Below the pieces are notes generated by a model. It was not told where the DNA came from, did no database searches, and was given only the letters and a program-made list of their open reading frames with translations. From the NCBI GenBank assembly GCA_019022495.1, contig JAFEKR010000112.1, forward strand, positions 1-47,664: a stretch of DNA of 47,664 nucleotides, given 5' to 3'. Origin of the DNA: Epichloe hybrida (taxonomy: Eukaryota > Ascomycota > Sordariomycetes > Hypocreales > Clavicipitaceae). Below, piece by piece: positions 35,102 to 46,808 of this stretch. The position numbers and the translations under genes were made by a program. Positions within the stretch are counted from its first letter, which is position 1; each line of letters starts with the position of its first letter.

Positions 35102-35371
35102 CAGGGTTAGTTCAGTTCAAACCAGAAAGTTCTTCAAAAACACATTCACAGGCGCAGCATCCAAGGTCAACGTTTACGCAATGCTAGGAAACAAAATTCA
35201 GGCAGAAGGGGTTGGGTTATACGCCGAGACCGGTGTTTTGTCCTTATTGTGTATTGATGCAACAAGTCCACTGTACAAATGCGAGCAGTGTTCAGCTTTG
35301 AGCGACTCCCACACCTTTTTCCTAGCAGCCCAGGAGAACCGCGTTTGTCTGCTTCCAGTCATTTTAATAGG

Positions 35372-36602
35372 CTATTTCTTATCCTTAGCCCCCTTCTGCT
35401 TGTCACCACTGTCTCTCGCATCACCATTCACACCACCAGTATCGCCTTCTCTGTTCTCATCCTTGCCTTCAGTGTCGTCTTTCTTTGCCTCTTTCTCCTC
35501 CTGTTGCTGTCTATTTTGTATCTTGTTCTCAATGAGGTCGTGGAAGGCTGTAATGGCCCTTATCAAACTGCTGAGATAAATGGCCATAAGTTGATCGTTG
35601 GTTTTGATGCCCATAGCATACGCTAATTCATCGCTACCGCCCTTTGAGTCACCTTCGGGACTAGATAAGTTTGGTAAGAGATTAAAGACGTCTTGCAGGT
35701 TACCAAGAATGGCATGATTGACGGGCAACTGCCCATCCAGAACTTTCTGCAAATAAGCGCCAATGTCTCGCAGTCGCAAATGAAGGCCTTGAAGAGACTG
35801 AAGCTGATTCGTGACGCGTGTTGACAGAGTGCCAACAGCAACATCTCGAATATCTCTCAATAAATGCTCAACGCCAATTTCCTCTGCCTCCTCGGCTTCA
35901 ATGATCGACGGCGTGTGGACAAAAGTTCTTGACGTCGTTGTACCATCCTTTAACCAACGTTAGCACATGTAGCAACCCTGCAAAATTAAAGCATATCTAG
36001 AATGGCAGCAGCTCAAGACTCAGCGCCGTGGAGCATGCGCTAAGCTGAAGACGACAGAGGAGTTTGGTTGCTTACGTCTTTGATTTCCTCTACAGCAAAG
36101 TAGGCATCAGTTGGCACACCAGATTCTTTCGGCTGGACGTCGATGATGACCAGTAATGGGTTAGGAGTATAGCGCTTGAACAGTTCATTGATCTCCAGAT
36201 CTGATGCCCGGAGTTTGGGCCCGGAGTGGTACCACCCAATCAGCTTTTCTCGAGCATTGACTTTCTTGAACAAATCATTCATTGACTCCACGTAGTTATG
36301 ATCTAGAAACCAAACAGAAGGATCCTTATCGTCCTCCTCAAATGGCACTGAAGAGCACAACATGTTAGATTACCGACATCCGCGGGTTGGGGGGTGGGGT
36401 GGGGAAGCAACTCACCCGCAAAGCTGTTCGACACTCTCACATTCTTTCCATCGTTGAGTCCCAGTAGTACGCCAACTACCCGTCTCTTTGTTTTATTCTG
36501 AACTGTGCGGTTGTAGTGGTCGACAGCGGACAGGAGGACCAGAGGGGCAACCGACACGTTCCTGGTAACGAGGGAGAGCGTTTCTGCAGTAGTGGTAGGC
36601 AT
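35372..36602 (-). CDS. rpn8: 26S proteasome regulatory subunit Rpn8
   Basis: Three exons on the minus strand: 36602-36416, 36347-36076 and 35947-35372 (introns GTGAGT and GTAAGC), giving 344 aa. An alternative ATG three codons upstream (36611) exists. The MPN domain spans about residues 12-145: [51 protein letters not shown] and [20 protein letters not shown]. As in all Rpn8 orthologues it lacks the full zinc-binding JAMM residues and is structural, pairing with the deubiquitinase Rpn11 in the lid. The C-terminal helices ([52 protein letters not shown]) and a charged Glu/Lys-rich tail end the protein. Complete. Confidence 0.95.
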
Positions 36603-38023
36603 CGTCGGCACGGAGAGCTTCGTTTCGTGCAGGAAGGGTCAAGACTGTTGGTTAGCGAAGGATATTTTGAGGTTCTGTTTCAGTCGCCTGTGCATGTACG
36701 TTTGAAACTGACCATAATGATCATGGAGTACTTGAATTGCACGACTCGCAGCAAAAGTGGTATATCGACAAAAAGGACTTGAACGTATACAAATCAGGAG
36801 GTGTTAGTTTCTGTGAGCCGCCTTCCTTTCAGGCTGAGGCTGGCATTAGATGCCTCAGGCTGAGCGGTGGATATGAGTTATAGCTCACATGCATCTGCTT
36901 ACTGCCAAGAGACCTGATATATGTGCCATCCATATTTTATTAAATAGTTGCATCATCATGTACATATGCTCACTCGCGTATGTTCAGGAGACATACAGGG
37001 TGCTAAAGCCACTTCAAATGTGCTGACTCTATATCCAGTCTTTGTCGCCGAACGGCCTGTCAGCCCCTTGCAAGCCTGCCTCGGTTGTCATAACAAGTTC
37101 AATGGCTTTAACTAACCCTGTATTGTTATTATATAATTGAGAGATTCCTGGTTAGTGACAGAAATCAGAAATGGGGTCAGTCCGCGTATAAGTGGTTACG
37201 AAGCCACCCTTCCCCTGTCAAACTTGACGATTTGGCCCATCACAGGGTACATATGTACAGAGGTGATAGTGAATCATACGAATGCCAATACCTGTCACGT
37301 AGTTATGCTCAATCAAGGCTTTCGTTATTACAGCGATGCAAATATGCAGAATGCTGGACGAGAGCATCAATTCCAGGGAAAGGGCGACAGGGGTCTCGAT
37401 CTCAGCTGCGTATCAGCTCCCTCCAAACGCGAAGCCTGACAATGAATTGATTTGGAGAATACAATGCGCCGCCGCTACGCTGGCCAGAGTGATAATGCTC
37501 GTCCGAACGGGCAAAAGGAACCTCACTTGCACAGCACTTTACGTGCAAAAATGTGTGCATGTGGGTGCATTGCATGTGCACCTTTCCACAGACCGAACTG
37601 CGGAATAAACTATGTAGTGAGTCGTGACCAGCGTCCATGTCGCACTGTACTATATACCCCCTCCGACCGAGTTGAACTATCAAATTGTCTTGGTCCGGCG
37701 TTTGTTTAAAGTCAGGTGTACGGAGAACTCCGTACAGACTAAAGCAATCTCAACACAGTAATCCGTACCGAGGGCCAGAGAAAGACAGCCGCAAGCCAAT
37801 CATAGCGCCTGATTCTCCCGGTTCAACGCCGCTTGTTGCCAGGCCCAGAAATTCAATCCTACTGCAGTCAAATCTTTCTACTTGAACCTAGTATCCGCGT
37901 GCACCTCAGTTTGCAGCACACTGCGCTGTCTGTTGATTGACAGCGTCTCTAGTTTTGATTCTTCCAGCTCGTTGTTTTCACGTCACAATTGAATTTGTCG
38001 TCAAAACCATATACACCGCGATC
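36603..38023. other. Divergent intergenic region rpn8-adk1
   Basis: About 1.4 kb holding the promoters of rpn8 (minus) and adk1 (plus). No gene is recognised. A 9-bp dyad (TGTACGGAG/CTCCGTACA, 2-nt loop) at 37717-37736 and GTAATCCGTAC at 37758-37768 belong to the dispersed motif family. The last ~130 bp before 38024 are pyrimidine-rich. Confidence 0.5.
37717..37736. repeat. TACGGAG/CTCCGTA dyad
   Basis: Perfect inverted repeat: TGTACGGAG (37717-37725), 2-nt spacer AA, CTCCGTACA (37728-37736). About 290 bp upstream of adk1. It contains two inverted half-sites of the motif that recurs elsewhere in the window. Confidence 0.7.
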
Positions 38024-39017
<994 letters not shown>

Positions 39018-39658
39018 ATCTATTTTTCAGTCTCGTAAACTAGCTCGGCATCTGTTGCCGTTCCTCTGGTGACACATACGCACCCTCGCAGCGTAATTGT
39101 TATTAACACCGTGTAAGTCTTATGATTTAAATTACGCCTGCATGTATTAACATACATAACCAATGAATTTTGTGTCGCCTTTGATTCATGCTGTGACAAA
39201 TCCACGTGCTGCAGGAAGCCACGGAGTCTGATCAAGAATACCCGCTGCAGAAATTTATGTTCCCAAGTGGCAATTTCCAGAGCTTAAGCGATCTGTCAAG
39301 GGAGAATGCGCGGCACCAAAGGGCTATTAAATGAGAACTAGGAAGGATAATAGTCTAAGTGGGTATAAGGTTTTTGATGAACCTCCGAAGTTGATACATT
39401 GTGTCCGATATCACGTGGCGCCATTCGACAAAAAAAAAAAACTGCAGAGAGTGATAGCGCAGGATAGGGGAGAATATTCGTTATCTATCAAGTCTTGGCG
39501 ACCCTTGGCTTGCGGCTTAGGGGCTTGCATCGTCTGACGTCAATGCGAATTGATATGGGTCCTATAAGTCAAACCGTTGGCTCAGCTTCTTCAATGCATA
39601 CTTCGCGAAGCCTAGTCCAAGCGTTCCTATTTTCGTGGTGTCGCTGGAAGAATCTTGG
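39018..39658. other. Intergenic region between adk1 and hook (convergent ends)
   Basis: No gene seen; the 3' UTRs of the convergent adk1 and hook genes probably occupy it. Contains an A10 tract near 39430. Confidence 0.5.
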
Positions 39659-42594
39659 TCAGTAGAGGTAGAGCAAGTCGCGTTGGCGCAACTGACCATT
39701 GACCATCTGCCTCTGCTTATTCAACCAGCTCCGTGGAGCATCATGTCGCCGTTGAAGTACAACATGGTTGCTCTGTAACCGACTGGTGAGATCATACCAG
39801 GCTGTCGCAATAAGAGCATTTTCTCTTTGCAAGTTCTTTAATACTTGGTCAATGGTAGCCTTAAGAATGAGATGTTAGCTCAACTTATTGCAGTAAATGC
39901 CAGCAAAGAAGTGCTTAAGAACTAGGATATGTCCTAGCTGCTGGACTATACTTACTCTTTGTGCAGCAGGCTGTTCGCCGCCTTGGGCTGCCTTGAGTCT
40001 TTCATGAATCCAACAGTTGCATGATCATGTGAGAGGTGGGACCCTATACAGGTTGAATGAGTTTGAGTTGAAAAGGTGGCACTATCTACCCTCGTGGTGG
40101 ATGAACCCTGTAGCCAAATCGTTTCACATGCGAAACTTCGAATGATCGACATTGGAAACTCGCCCATTAGATCATCATTGCCCGCCAATAGCGAGTATGA
40201 TCATCCAAGCACGAGAATCAGGGCACGTGATACTTGTTGACACTGCCCACAGGTTGACACGATTTGACTGCTTTGTCTGGAGGCTCTTTGATTGATGTCG
40301 TCCCAGAGACAACTTTCCAAGACCAGTTGGGAGACCGAGTATATGCATGTCAGGGGCTGAAATGACTAAACTCACCTGTTTGCGTTCCTTTAGACGTGTA
40401 CGGAGTTTTTCAATCTTTTCACTTGATTTTTTCATCGCCTCGGACATATCCGCATCTGCAGGACCACTCGTTGAATTTTCTTGTAGCTCTTTGGCATCTT
40501 CAACTTCTTTCCTGAGTCTGTCCTTGGCAAGAAGGGCCTCGATCAACTGAGACTTCTGTGCATCTCGCTCACTCACAACGAAACTGTAATCTTCTCGCAA
40601 TCTGTCTAGCTCTGCTTTCAGGGATTCAGAAATAAGTTTGTCCGTGCTTTTGAGCTCATTTATTCCACCTAGGTTTACTTTGCTAAATTAAGCTCACTTG
40701 GTCTATCACAATATGGTTTAGATCGTCGGCTCGTTTCCTAGTTTCGTCCAGGCTCTCTTGTGATCGAATCAGCTGACTTCGTAGATCAACGAACGCTTTG
40801 GAGCTGTAGAGAATGGTTTCAACATTAGTTTAACAATCTCCACTAATTCACAGTATCCAAATATCCTCTTACTCTTCGCTGATGGAGTTTGTCACAAGTG
40901 CAGTGACCTGTTCTTGGCATATTGTGTGCTTTTCAAATATTTCGTTGAAGTTTTGTTGCAGAAGATCTCGCAGACGACGTTGTTCCTCGATCTCCTTTCT
41001 CAGCAATGCAGCATCGCCTGTTGATCCCAGTGTCCGCCTCAGTAGCTCGTTCTCGGCTTTTAGGCGCGAAAGTTCTAAAGGTATATTAGTCTGCCTATCC
41101 TCATCAGTTGCGTTATTCAGCTCGTCTTCCAAGCTGAACGTGGCAGATGTAACACCAAGGCTCGCCCCTGGCGTAATATTATCCTGTCCTTGTTGCACCT
41201 GCTCTTGCAAGTCTTGAATGAATCGCTCATCATGGGTTCTTTGTGCTTTTAATCTGACGAGCTCCTCTTCCAGAACGGCAAGGTCCTTAATTAGCTGAGT
41301 TTTTTGGTTTCGCTCGTCCCAAAGGTGCTGTTCTGACTGTGTGATCATTTTGGTGAGCTCATCTTCAGCTTTGCGAGTTCTTTGGTTTCTCTCCCTGTCA
41401 TGTACAAGAGAGCGTAGCTGCTCTTGCAACTCTGCTTTCTCATACTGGAGATTCTGCACTTCCTTTGCTAGGTGCTGTTGAGACTCGAGTTTTTGTTTAT
41501 ATCTCTCTGCTGTGTTTGCTTTCTTCTCCAGTTCCTCAGCCTTGTGCTTCCACTCTGCAACTTGGTCTCGGAGCTCATCTGCTTGGATGCTCTTTTGATT
41601 CAATCTTTGTACCTCAGTGTCCAGCTGCGACTTCACTCGATCGTGGCTCCGGATCGTTTCCTCGTTCCTTGCTATGATTTCCATCTGTTCATGAACTTGA
41701 GCTTCAAGGAGTTTAATAGCTTCTGCGCTGTTGACCCCATCTTGTGTAGCTTTGCGAAGGACTTCAAGTTCTCGATCATTTTTTTCCTTTTCGTATTTCA
41801 GCTCTTCGTGACTCTGTTGCAGATATTCCAAGCGAGTAATGTAATCCGAGAGGTTCTTTTTCGTACTGTCGAGTTGTTGGCGAAGAGCCGCGTTCTGCTC
41901 CTCTACTAGGAGATCCATATCTCGGGCCTCCATAACAGCATCGATGGCATCGTCTAAATCAGTGTCATCTTTGAAATGGCCAACGTCCTGCTGCATGGTA
42001 CGAATAATCTGCATGATTTCGGCCTGATTCTCGCGATCAAGACTATGCTGGATCCTTGGAACATATTTGCCATTATCGGGACCCATTGCAGCGGCAGACA
42101 CCATGACAGCAAGTAACTAGGATCAACCATTAATACGCGATTCTCAGCGATCTGTCTTATGGTCTTGTTATACAAACCTGGCTAATGCCCTGAGGCTCCG
42201 GGTTTTCGGCGATAGCATGGTAGTCAAATTTCTTTGCCTGGCAGCCAAGTTCAGGAACTTGTCGACGAATAAATCTGAATAGACCCTTATATACTGTCTG
42301 AATGTTTCGCTTGTGTGTCAAATATTTTGAAGTGCCTTGAGTGGATTCGAGATGGGACGGTTCGAATTCAGAATCTAGCTCGTGAAGAATTTGACCAAGC
42401 AAAATCCCATTTGTGAGGTCTTCAAGGGACTCGACAACTTGGCCTATGTCAAAGACACGGTTTGCCTGGATCGCGCATTAGCATCGCTAAAATACCAGAT
42501 TGACAGGTCAGAAAGAATAAAACGGCAACTCAACAGTTACTTGACTTACAGCTTTGAGCAGAGCAACCTGCGCCCCGGTGCTATATATCGGCAT
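39659..42594 (-). CDS. hookA: Hook-family dynein/cargo adaptor
   Basis: Minus strand. Clear exons: 42594-42550, 42465-42178, 42116-40873 and 40803-40698. Less certain ones follow: ~40668-40376, one ending 39956, and a last exon 39859-39659. The N-terminal Hook (calponin-like) domain reads VESLEDLTNGILLGQILHEL and LLAVMVSAAAMG. A long coiled coil follows (411 residues in exon 3 alone), and the C-terminus has the conserved NLQRENALIATAWYDLTSRL and SWLNKQRQMVN. Fungal Hook proteins (Aspergillus HookA, Ustilago Hok1) link dynein and kinesin-3 to early endosomes through the FTS/FHIP complex. Two joints look damaged. The gap between exons ending 40698 and starting ~40668 is only 29 nt and leaves the frame wrong. 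The stretch ~40375-39990 has no intron model that keeps the frame into RLKAAQGGEQPAAQR. Everything upstream of 40698 is intact. Confidence 0.8.
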
Positions 42595-43601
42595 AGTCTT
42601 GGCTATTGGCGTAGGAGTCATCCTGTCATGGAGGTCTCAGCGGGCAGTTGCAAAGCTCGGAAACACAGACACCGGTTTGCTTCGCCCAAGTTTCAATATG
42701 AGGTTTAAAGAAGCATAGCGAAAGTGGGAAACAAGATCAAGGTTTGAGAAACAAAGCCGAGAGACTTGCAAGGTATTGGGCATGTACGTAATCAGGGCCT
42801 GACGGCAGAGGAAAATGCAACTGGGAGCATTCGCGAGGGACGCGACTGGGGGGTTTATCATCCCTTGGAATAGAAGGCAGGGAGCTTCAGCGGGTCCCAC
42901 CGCACTGGAGTTCATCCTTTTACAGACCTGGGTACGGAGTAGACCATCGGGGGGGGCGGCACTACGGAGTAGACTCAGTGCTGTTACGTCCACTCACTGT
43001 ATGTACTGAGCTCACTAGATATTTACGTAAGGTGACACCTTCAAGTATGAATAATAAAAGATATTCTAGACTTGATGAGCTTTTGGCGCATATTTTGAAC
43101 TTTTTTTCTACCTATAGCGGTTATTTGACGTGGGTATTCTGCGACGCAATTGCCGTTTCTGGTGTGTTTATGCAGGCCAACTACTTTATGTTACTCGAGT
43201 TGGGATCTTTGATCTGAAGAAAATTTAACAATAATAAGCTCATTTCCCTCCTGATCTTGAGCGCAGGAGGTTAGATCGTATCCAGCTATTACTCGTAGAG
43301 CCAAGTCCTTTGCGACATTTTCTGCTCGGGTCCCTTTGATGTGCTTGCCTCGCCAAGCTGAAGACTCTTTCTACACAGCCGCAGCATGATGCAGCCTGAA
43401 TACTCATTCCAATTCTCGTTCAATCAGCTCGTATTCTTTAGAAGGTTATGAATGCAAGCCGTACGATGAGTCATCGTCCTTCGATCAGACACAACGGTCA
43501 TACTTAGCTCATTCTTATTCTGTCAAATTCAACGCGATAGCAACATATGTTGATGGGATATTAAAACACGATAGTAGTACCAAAGACACCAGCAACAGCA
43601 A
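42595..43601. other. Intergenic region upstream of hook
   Basis: About 1 kb holding the hook promoter. No gene recognised. Two exact TACGGAGTA copies lie 30 bp apart at 42933-42941 and 42963-42971. Confidence 0.5.
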
Positions 43602-43910
43602 TTACACGAAGCCTACATCAAATTTGAACTTCATGCCAATATGCGTCTTTGCTTTTTTGTCGTGATTGGGCAAGTCTGCGGTCTTCATAATCGCAGAGCT
43701 TAGTCTGCCAGATCTATCTGGGTGATCCTGAGTGAGAGTTTCTTTTTGATCCGCATCTACATGGCATTGAGCAAGTATCAGAAAATTTCATTGGCAAATG
43801 TCTATGATCAGGAACGTACATAATACAGAACCATGGGTGGGTGCTTTTGTAGTTTCGTCGACTGGCGGATGCGATGCCGAGATGAGGAGAAGTCCTTGCA
43901 TCAGAACCAT
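43602..43910 (-). CDS. Small unknown protein (candidate)
   Basis: Too short for standard calling. Two exons on the minus strand, 43910-43820 and 43756-43602, with GTACGT donor and TGTAG acceptor, would encode 81 aa: MVLMQGLLLISASHPPVDET, then after splicing ADQKETLTQDHPDRSGRLSS and KAKTHIGMKFKFDVGFV. The middle is hydrophilic and charged. Just after the stop another frame encodes LRVIAVAGVFGTTIVF followed by a stop, which looks like a C-terminal membrane anchor; a 2-nt indel at about 43610 would join it. I do not recognise the family. Splice sites and a long stop-free exon 2 support a gene, but this is a suggestion only. Confidence 0.3.
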
Positions 43911-44214
43911 GTTAGTATAGACTAGTAAACTAGCTACACGAATGTTTATATTTATAGTTTACTTTTTGTACGAGAGGTCACCCGTGGACAGAATAACTTG
44001 CAAGCGGCCGCATAGGTTGAGAGAAGAGGGCCTAGCGGTCATACGGGAAGAGAGATTGGTAGTGTGAGGCGGGTATTAAAACATTTTTGCAAATCGACTT
44101 TTTATGTCATGGTCACTGCCATTTATCAACAAATCGTCAATTTAATTAAACAAAGAATTACAGTATTGTTCTTCCTGCAACATTCGCCAATACTCGGACA
44201 GCTATCCTACGCAA
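43911..44214. other. Short intergenic region
   Basis: AT-rich spacer between the candidate small gene and the I9-type inhibitor gene; nothing else is seen. Confidence 0.4.
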
Positions 44215-44557
44215 TCACTGGATCGAAGCCAGTTCGTCTTCTTCAACATTCATGGAGTTCTTAGCTCCCCAGATTCGCAATTTCTCCAGGGCCTTTTCAG
44301 GCGCAACGAAAGCAAAGCCCCTATTATATCGTGAGTGCTTGGGATGAGAGATGCCGATTTCGAATTTACCTAATGGTAGTAGAGTACTCGTGCGTAATTT
44401 TGCAACCCGCTTTGATAATTGTTTCCTTTGCTTTGTCTACCACAGAGTCGGGAATGTTAGTGTCCTTGAAGTACATAATGGCCGACTTCTTCTGATTTAT
44501 AGCGAGTGCAGGAGTGATAGTGGCGAGTGCCAGGACAAGATTCGAAAGTACTCTCAT
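44215..44557 (-). CDS. Secreted peptidase-inhibitor I9 / subtilisin-propeptide-like protein
   Basis: Two exons on the minus strand, 44557-44370 and 44320-44215, joined by a 49-nt intron (GTAAAT...ATAG), giving 97 aa. The ATG at 44557 opens a signal peptide (MRVLSNLVLALATITPALA); longer upstream frames lack one. The mature part follows the I9 fold: KSAIMYFKDTNIPDSVVDKA, ETIIKAGCKITHEYSTTI, RGFAFVAPEKALEKL and a Glu-rich end. Stand-alone I9 proteins such as yeast Pbi2 and Pleurotus POIA1 inhibit subtilisin-class proteases or assist their folding. Here the signal peptide points to secretion or vacuolar delivery. The expected length of ~75-80 mature residues matches. No protease gene lies next to it in the window. 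Confidence 0.8.
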
Positions 44558-45596
44558 TTCACCGACTGTTGAAGAGAGTTCGTATTGATATTTTTTGCTG
44601 GGAGAAGATGAAGGCGAGACAATTGTTCCCTGGAGCAGATGAGGCGACTTGCTCATCATTTGCGAAACCACGCTAAATTATTGAGATGGTGTCACCTGCT
44701 ATTTCAGGCGGCCAGATGCGCATGTTACTCCCTTAGTCCTAAAACGGAAGAAGTTCCTTTCCACCCAATTCCTCGCGAAATGTACCAGCTCTTTTTAGTG
44801 GCAAATGCAGGGCAGCTTCAACACACATCGCTTGCAACGCTTTACAACGCTCCTCTTCTGTAGGTTTCTTTCCTTTTCATTATCAAAAGGCCTCACAAGG
44901 CAACGCAATGAGGCTCTAAAATACCCGCTATTATGTCATTCCGTAAGATATAACTATTTTATATAACCGCGGGAGATATAATTAATGCTATTAATACATA
45001 GCAAGCAAGCGAGCGTTTTATATACATATAGTGCTTAAATTCGGCGGTTAAGGTGTAGGGACTGTCCTTCTAAATTAGGACTAGGTGTGAGCTGTCCTTC
45101 TTGATTCGTACTATGTAACGCGATATGCGATATGCGCATTTACGTAGTGGTCCGTCCACTTCCATCAAATGAGCTTATCAAACACGTTTCCATACTAATA
45201 AGCAATGCCCGTATCCATGAAAAAGCAATGCTAGCACTGGTGAGAGATTTACGTATCTTGTATCGACCCATTTTTTTTTTCGCCGGCACGAGGGGTGATT
45301 TTGAGAAACGATTCTTCTAATTAATTATTAGTCTCACATCCCAGTCGGTACGAAAGTGTAGCCTTACCGGCTCTAAGGAGATGCTACCAACAAAACCCGT
45401 GACGGACAGGTGCTCACGGTAGATACACTGACTTTGTAAAGTGACATAGCAAGCAACCTAAGAGGAAGAGCGAGGGGTGCAAGAGAAGTCCATCCAACCT
45501 GGCATATGCATGGTCCAGACCCAACCTAAACAGCAGCAAAAGACAATTGCTCCAAGAGCAGCAATTAACATCACACGAAGCGAGAGCGACAGAGAT
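44558..45596. other. AT-rich intergenic region
   Basis: About 1 kb, markedly AT-rich from 44880 to 45330. It contains a repeated CTGTCCTTCT half-motif (about 45062 and 45092). I see no gene, transposase fragment or matching terminal inverted repeats. It may be the edge of an old, decayed element, but the sequence does not prove this. Confidence 0.45.
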
Positions 45597-46370
45597 CTAG
45601 CATGATGCATTACCTCCATTCCAAACAGGTTGGCTCTCTTGCTCTACTGCATGCATGGCCACCGCGACATCCTCCAGCTTGGCTACAACGTCAATAACAC
45701 CCTTATTGACCCTTTGAAAATACTTGTCATTTGCCTCTCTTCGCTTCCTACCGAGAACAATGTCCATCTCAGATTCCTCATCCAGGTCGGGCTCCGACAT
45801 ACCTAAGCCCTCATCCCGGACATCGTGTCCGTCGTTGGATGGCCTGTTAGTACTTTGAATGTGATCAGTGCCATTTCCGGTGTTCGGACTTGGCGAATTC
45901 ATCAAATTGTTGTGCATATTGCGCAAATCACCGCCACTAGAGGATATAATCTGATCGCGTAATCCCGTAACCGTCACCTCATCGGCCTCACTCCTTGCCC
46001 AAGCCTGTGCAAGACCGATCTGTGCAGAGCGCAGTTCAGAAAGCTTTTCACTGTGCCCAGGGCCAAACACATGAGTTCCACCCGAAGCAGATAGTTCAAC
46101 TTCTTCCAAAGTGGCTTGCATCTCCGCCCATAGAGCATCGGTCTTGTCCGTACTCCGAGTGCTGCCAGTTCGACCATTGCGTTGAAAATCAGGGATCAAG
46201 ATAGATCCACAGCGAATAGAGGTGCTACGTTCTAGGTTAGATTGTTTCCGCCGCGGGGTGGAATAGCCAGGTGCTGATGTGCTAGCGACAGAAACACGTG
46301 AAGCACCCGGCGAGGGATGTAAAAAGAGAGCTGGAGGAGGTTCGCGCGGTCGATTATTATTTCTCGACAT
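45597..46370 (-). CDS. Conserved fungal protein of unknown function, largely disordered
   Basis: Single exon of 257 aa. The N-terminal ~75 residues are Ser/Pro/Arg-rich and disordered. A short conserved-looking helix pair follows at about 78-135 (DALWAEMQATLEEVELSASG, HVFGPGHSEKLSELRSAQIG, LAQAWARSEAD). An Asn/Ser-rich linker, an acidic segment (SEPDLDEESEMDIVLGRKRR) and a C-terminal helix (VIDVVAKLEDVAVAMHAVEQ) complete it. I recognise the central block as a fungal family of unknown function but cannot name it with certainty. A GTAATG just before the end could be a further intron donor, so the C-terminus may be longer. Divergent from rps23. Confidence 0.7.
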   Translation of the reverse strand: MSRNNNRPREPPPALFLHPSPGASRVSVASTSAPGYSTPRRKQSNLERSTSIRCGSILIPDFQRNGRTGSTRSTDKTDALWAEMQATLEEVELSASGGTHVFGPGHSEKLSELRSAQIGLAQAWARSEADEVTVTGLRDQIISSSGGDLRNMHNNLMNSPSPNTGNGTDHIQSTNRPSNDGHDVRDEGLGMSEPDLDEESEMDIVLGRKRREANDKYFQRVNKGVIDVVAKLEDVAVAMHAVEQESQPVWNGGNASC

Positions 46371-46519
46371 CGAGCGTGCTGGCGCATTGGTGCGCTGCGC
46401 ATCAACGTAGACTGATAGTTAAGAGCAGTGATTATGGACTTAATGTAATTCATCATGTTTTATTATTATGGAGAAGGGGCTTGTGTCAAGCGCAGTCACA
46501 TGACTGACTACAAGCCCAA

Positions 46520-46562
46520 AATCCGGCGACATCTTTAATCCGGCGACATCTTTAATCCGGCA
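46520..46562. repeat. 17-bp direct repeat, 2.5 copies
   Basis: AATCCGGCGACATCTTT twice in tandem plus a third partial AATCCGGC. It lies in the divergent promoter region, just upstream of the CACGTG element. Confidence 0.75.
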
Positions 46563-46573
46563 GATAAGTCTAA

Positions 46574-46581
46574 GTCACGTG
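46574..46581. promoter_or_regulatory. GTCACGTG, Cbf1-type E-box
   Basis: GTCACGTG, about 230 bp upstream of the rps23 ATG. It matches the Cbf1 consensus; Cbf1 together with Tbf1 is known to sit on ribosomal-protein promoters in several ascomycetes outside the Saccharomyces lineage. Confidence 0.5.
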
Positions 46582-46632
46582 GCTAGCTGCTGTCATCCTG
46601 TGCGCTTTAGTGTTACAAGACTCTAGGGCCGC

Positions 46633-46640
46633 AAACCCTA
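46633..46640. promoter_or_regulatory. AAACCCTA telobox (Tbf1-type site)
   Basis: AAACCCTA about 170 bp upstream of rps23 and 52 bp downstream of the CACGTG site. It matches the telobox bound by Tbf1-like factors. The pairing with the E-box strengthens the case. Confidence 0.5.
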
Positions 46641-46808
46641 CTTACAAATTTGGTAGAGCTAACTTTTTCGTTACTCCACGGAAGCCATCATCAACCCAGT
46701 GCCGAGCGGTAAATTCAGAAATCGGTACGTGCACTCCTCACCTGTGTATTGCGAACTTCGATACAACCCTCTATTATCGGTTCTCAGTGCTGACGTTGCA
46801 CAGCAATC

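Larger units (their letters stand above)
46371..46808. promoter_or_regulatory. Divergent promoter region of unknown gene and rps23
   Basis: Shared upstream region of the minus-strand gene at 46370 and rps23 at 46809. It contains GTCACATGAC (46495-46504), a 17-base direct repeat (AATCCGGCGACATCTTT) in 2.5 copies (46520-46562), GTCACGTG (46574-46581) and AAACCCTA (46633-46640). Confidence 0.6.

Noticed and set aside
42355..42372. GGTTCGAATTC as a tRNA B box
   Set aside because: Lies inside a hook coding exon with no A box, anticodon arm or acceptor stem pairing.
45136..45330. AGTGGTCCGTCCACTTCC resembling a pogo/Fot terminal repeat
   Set aside because: No matching inverted copy and no transposase fragment nearby; only the AT-rich character remains.
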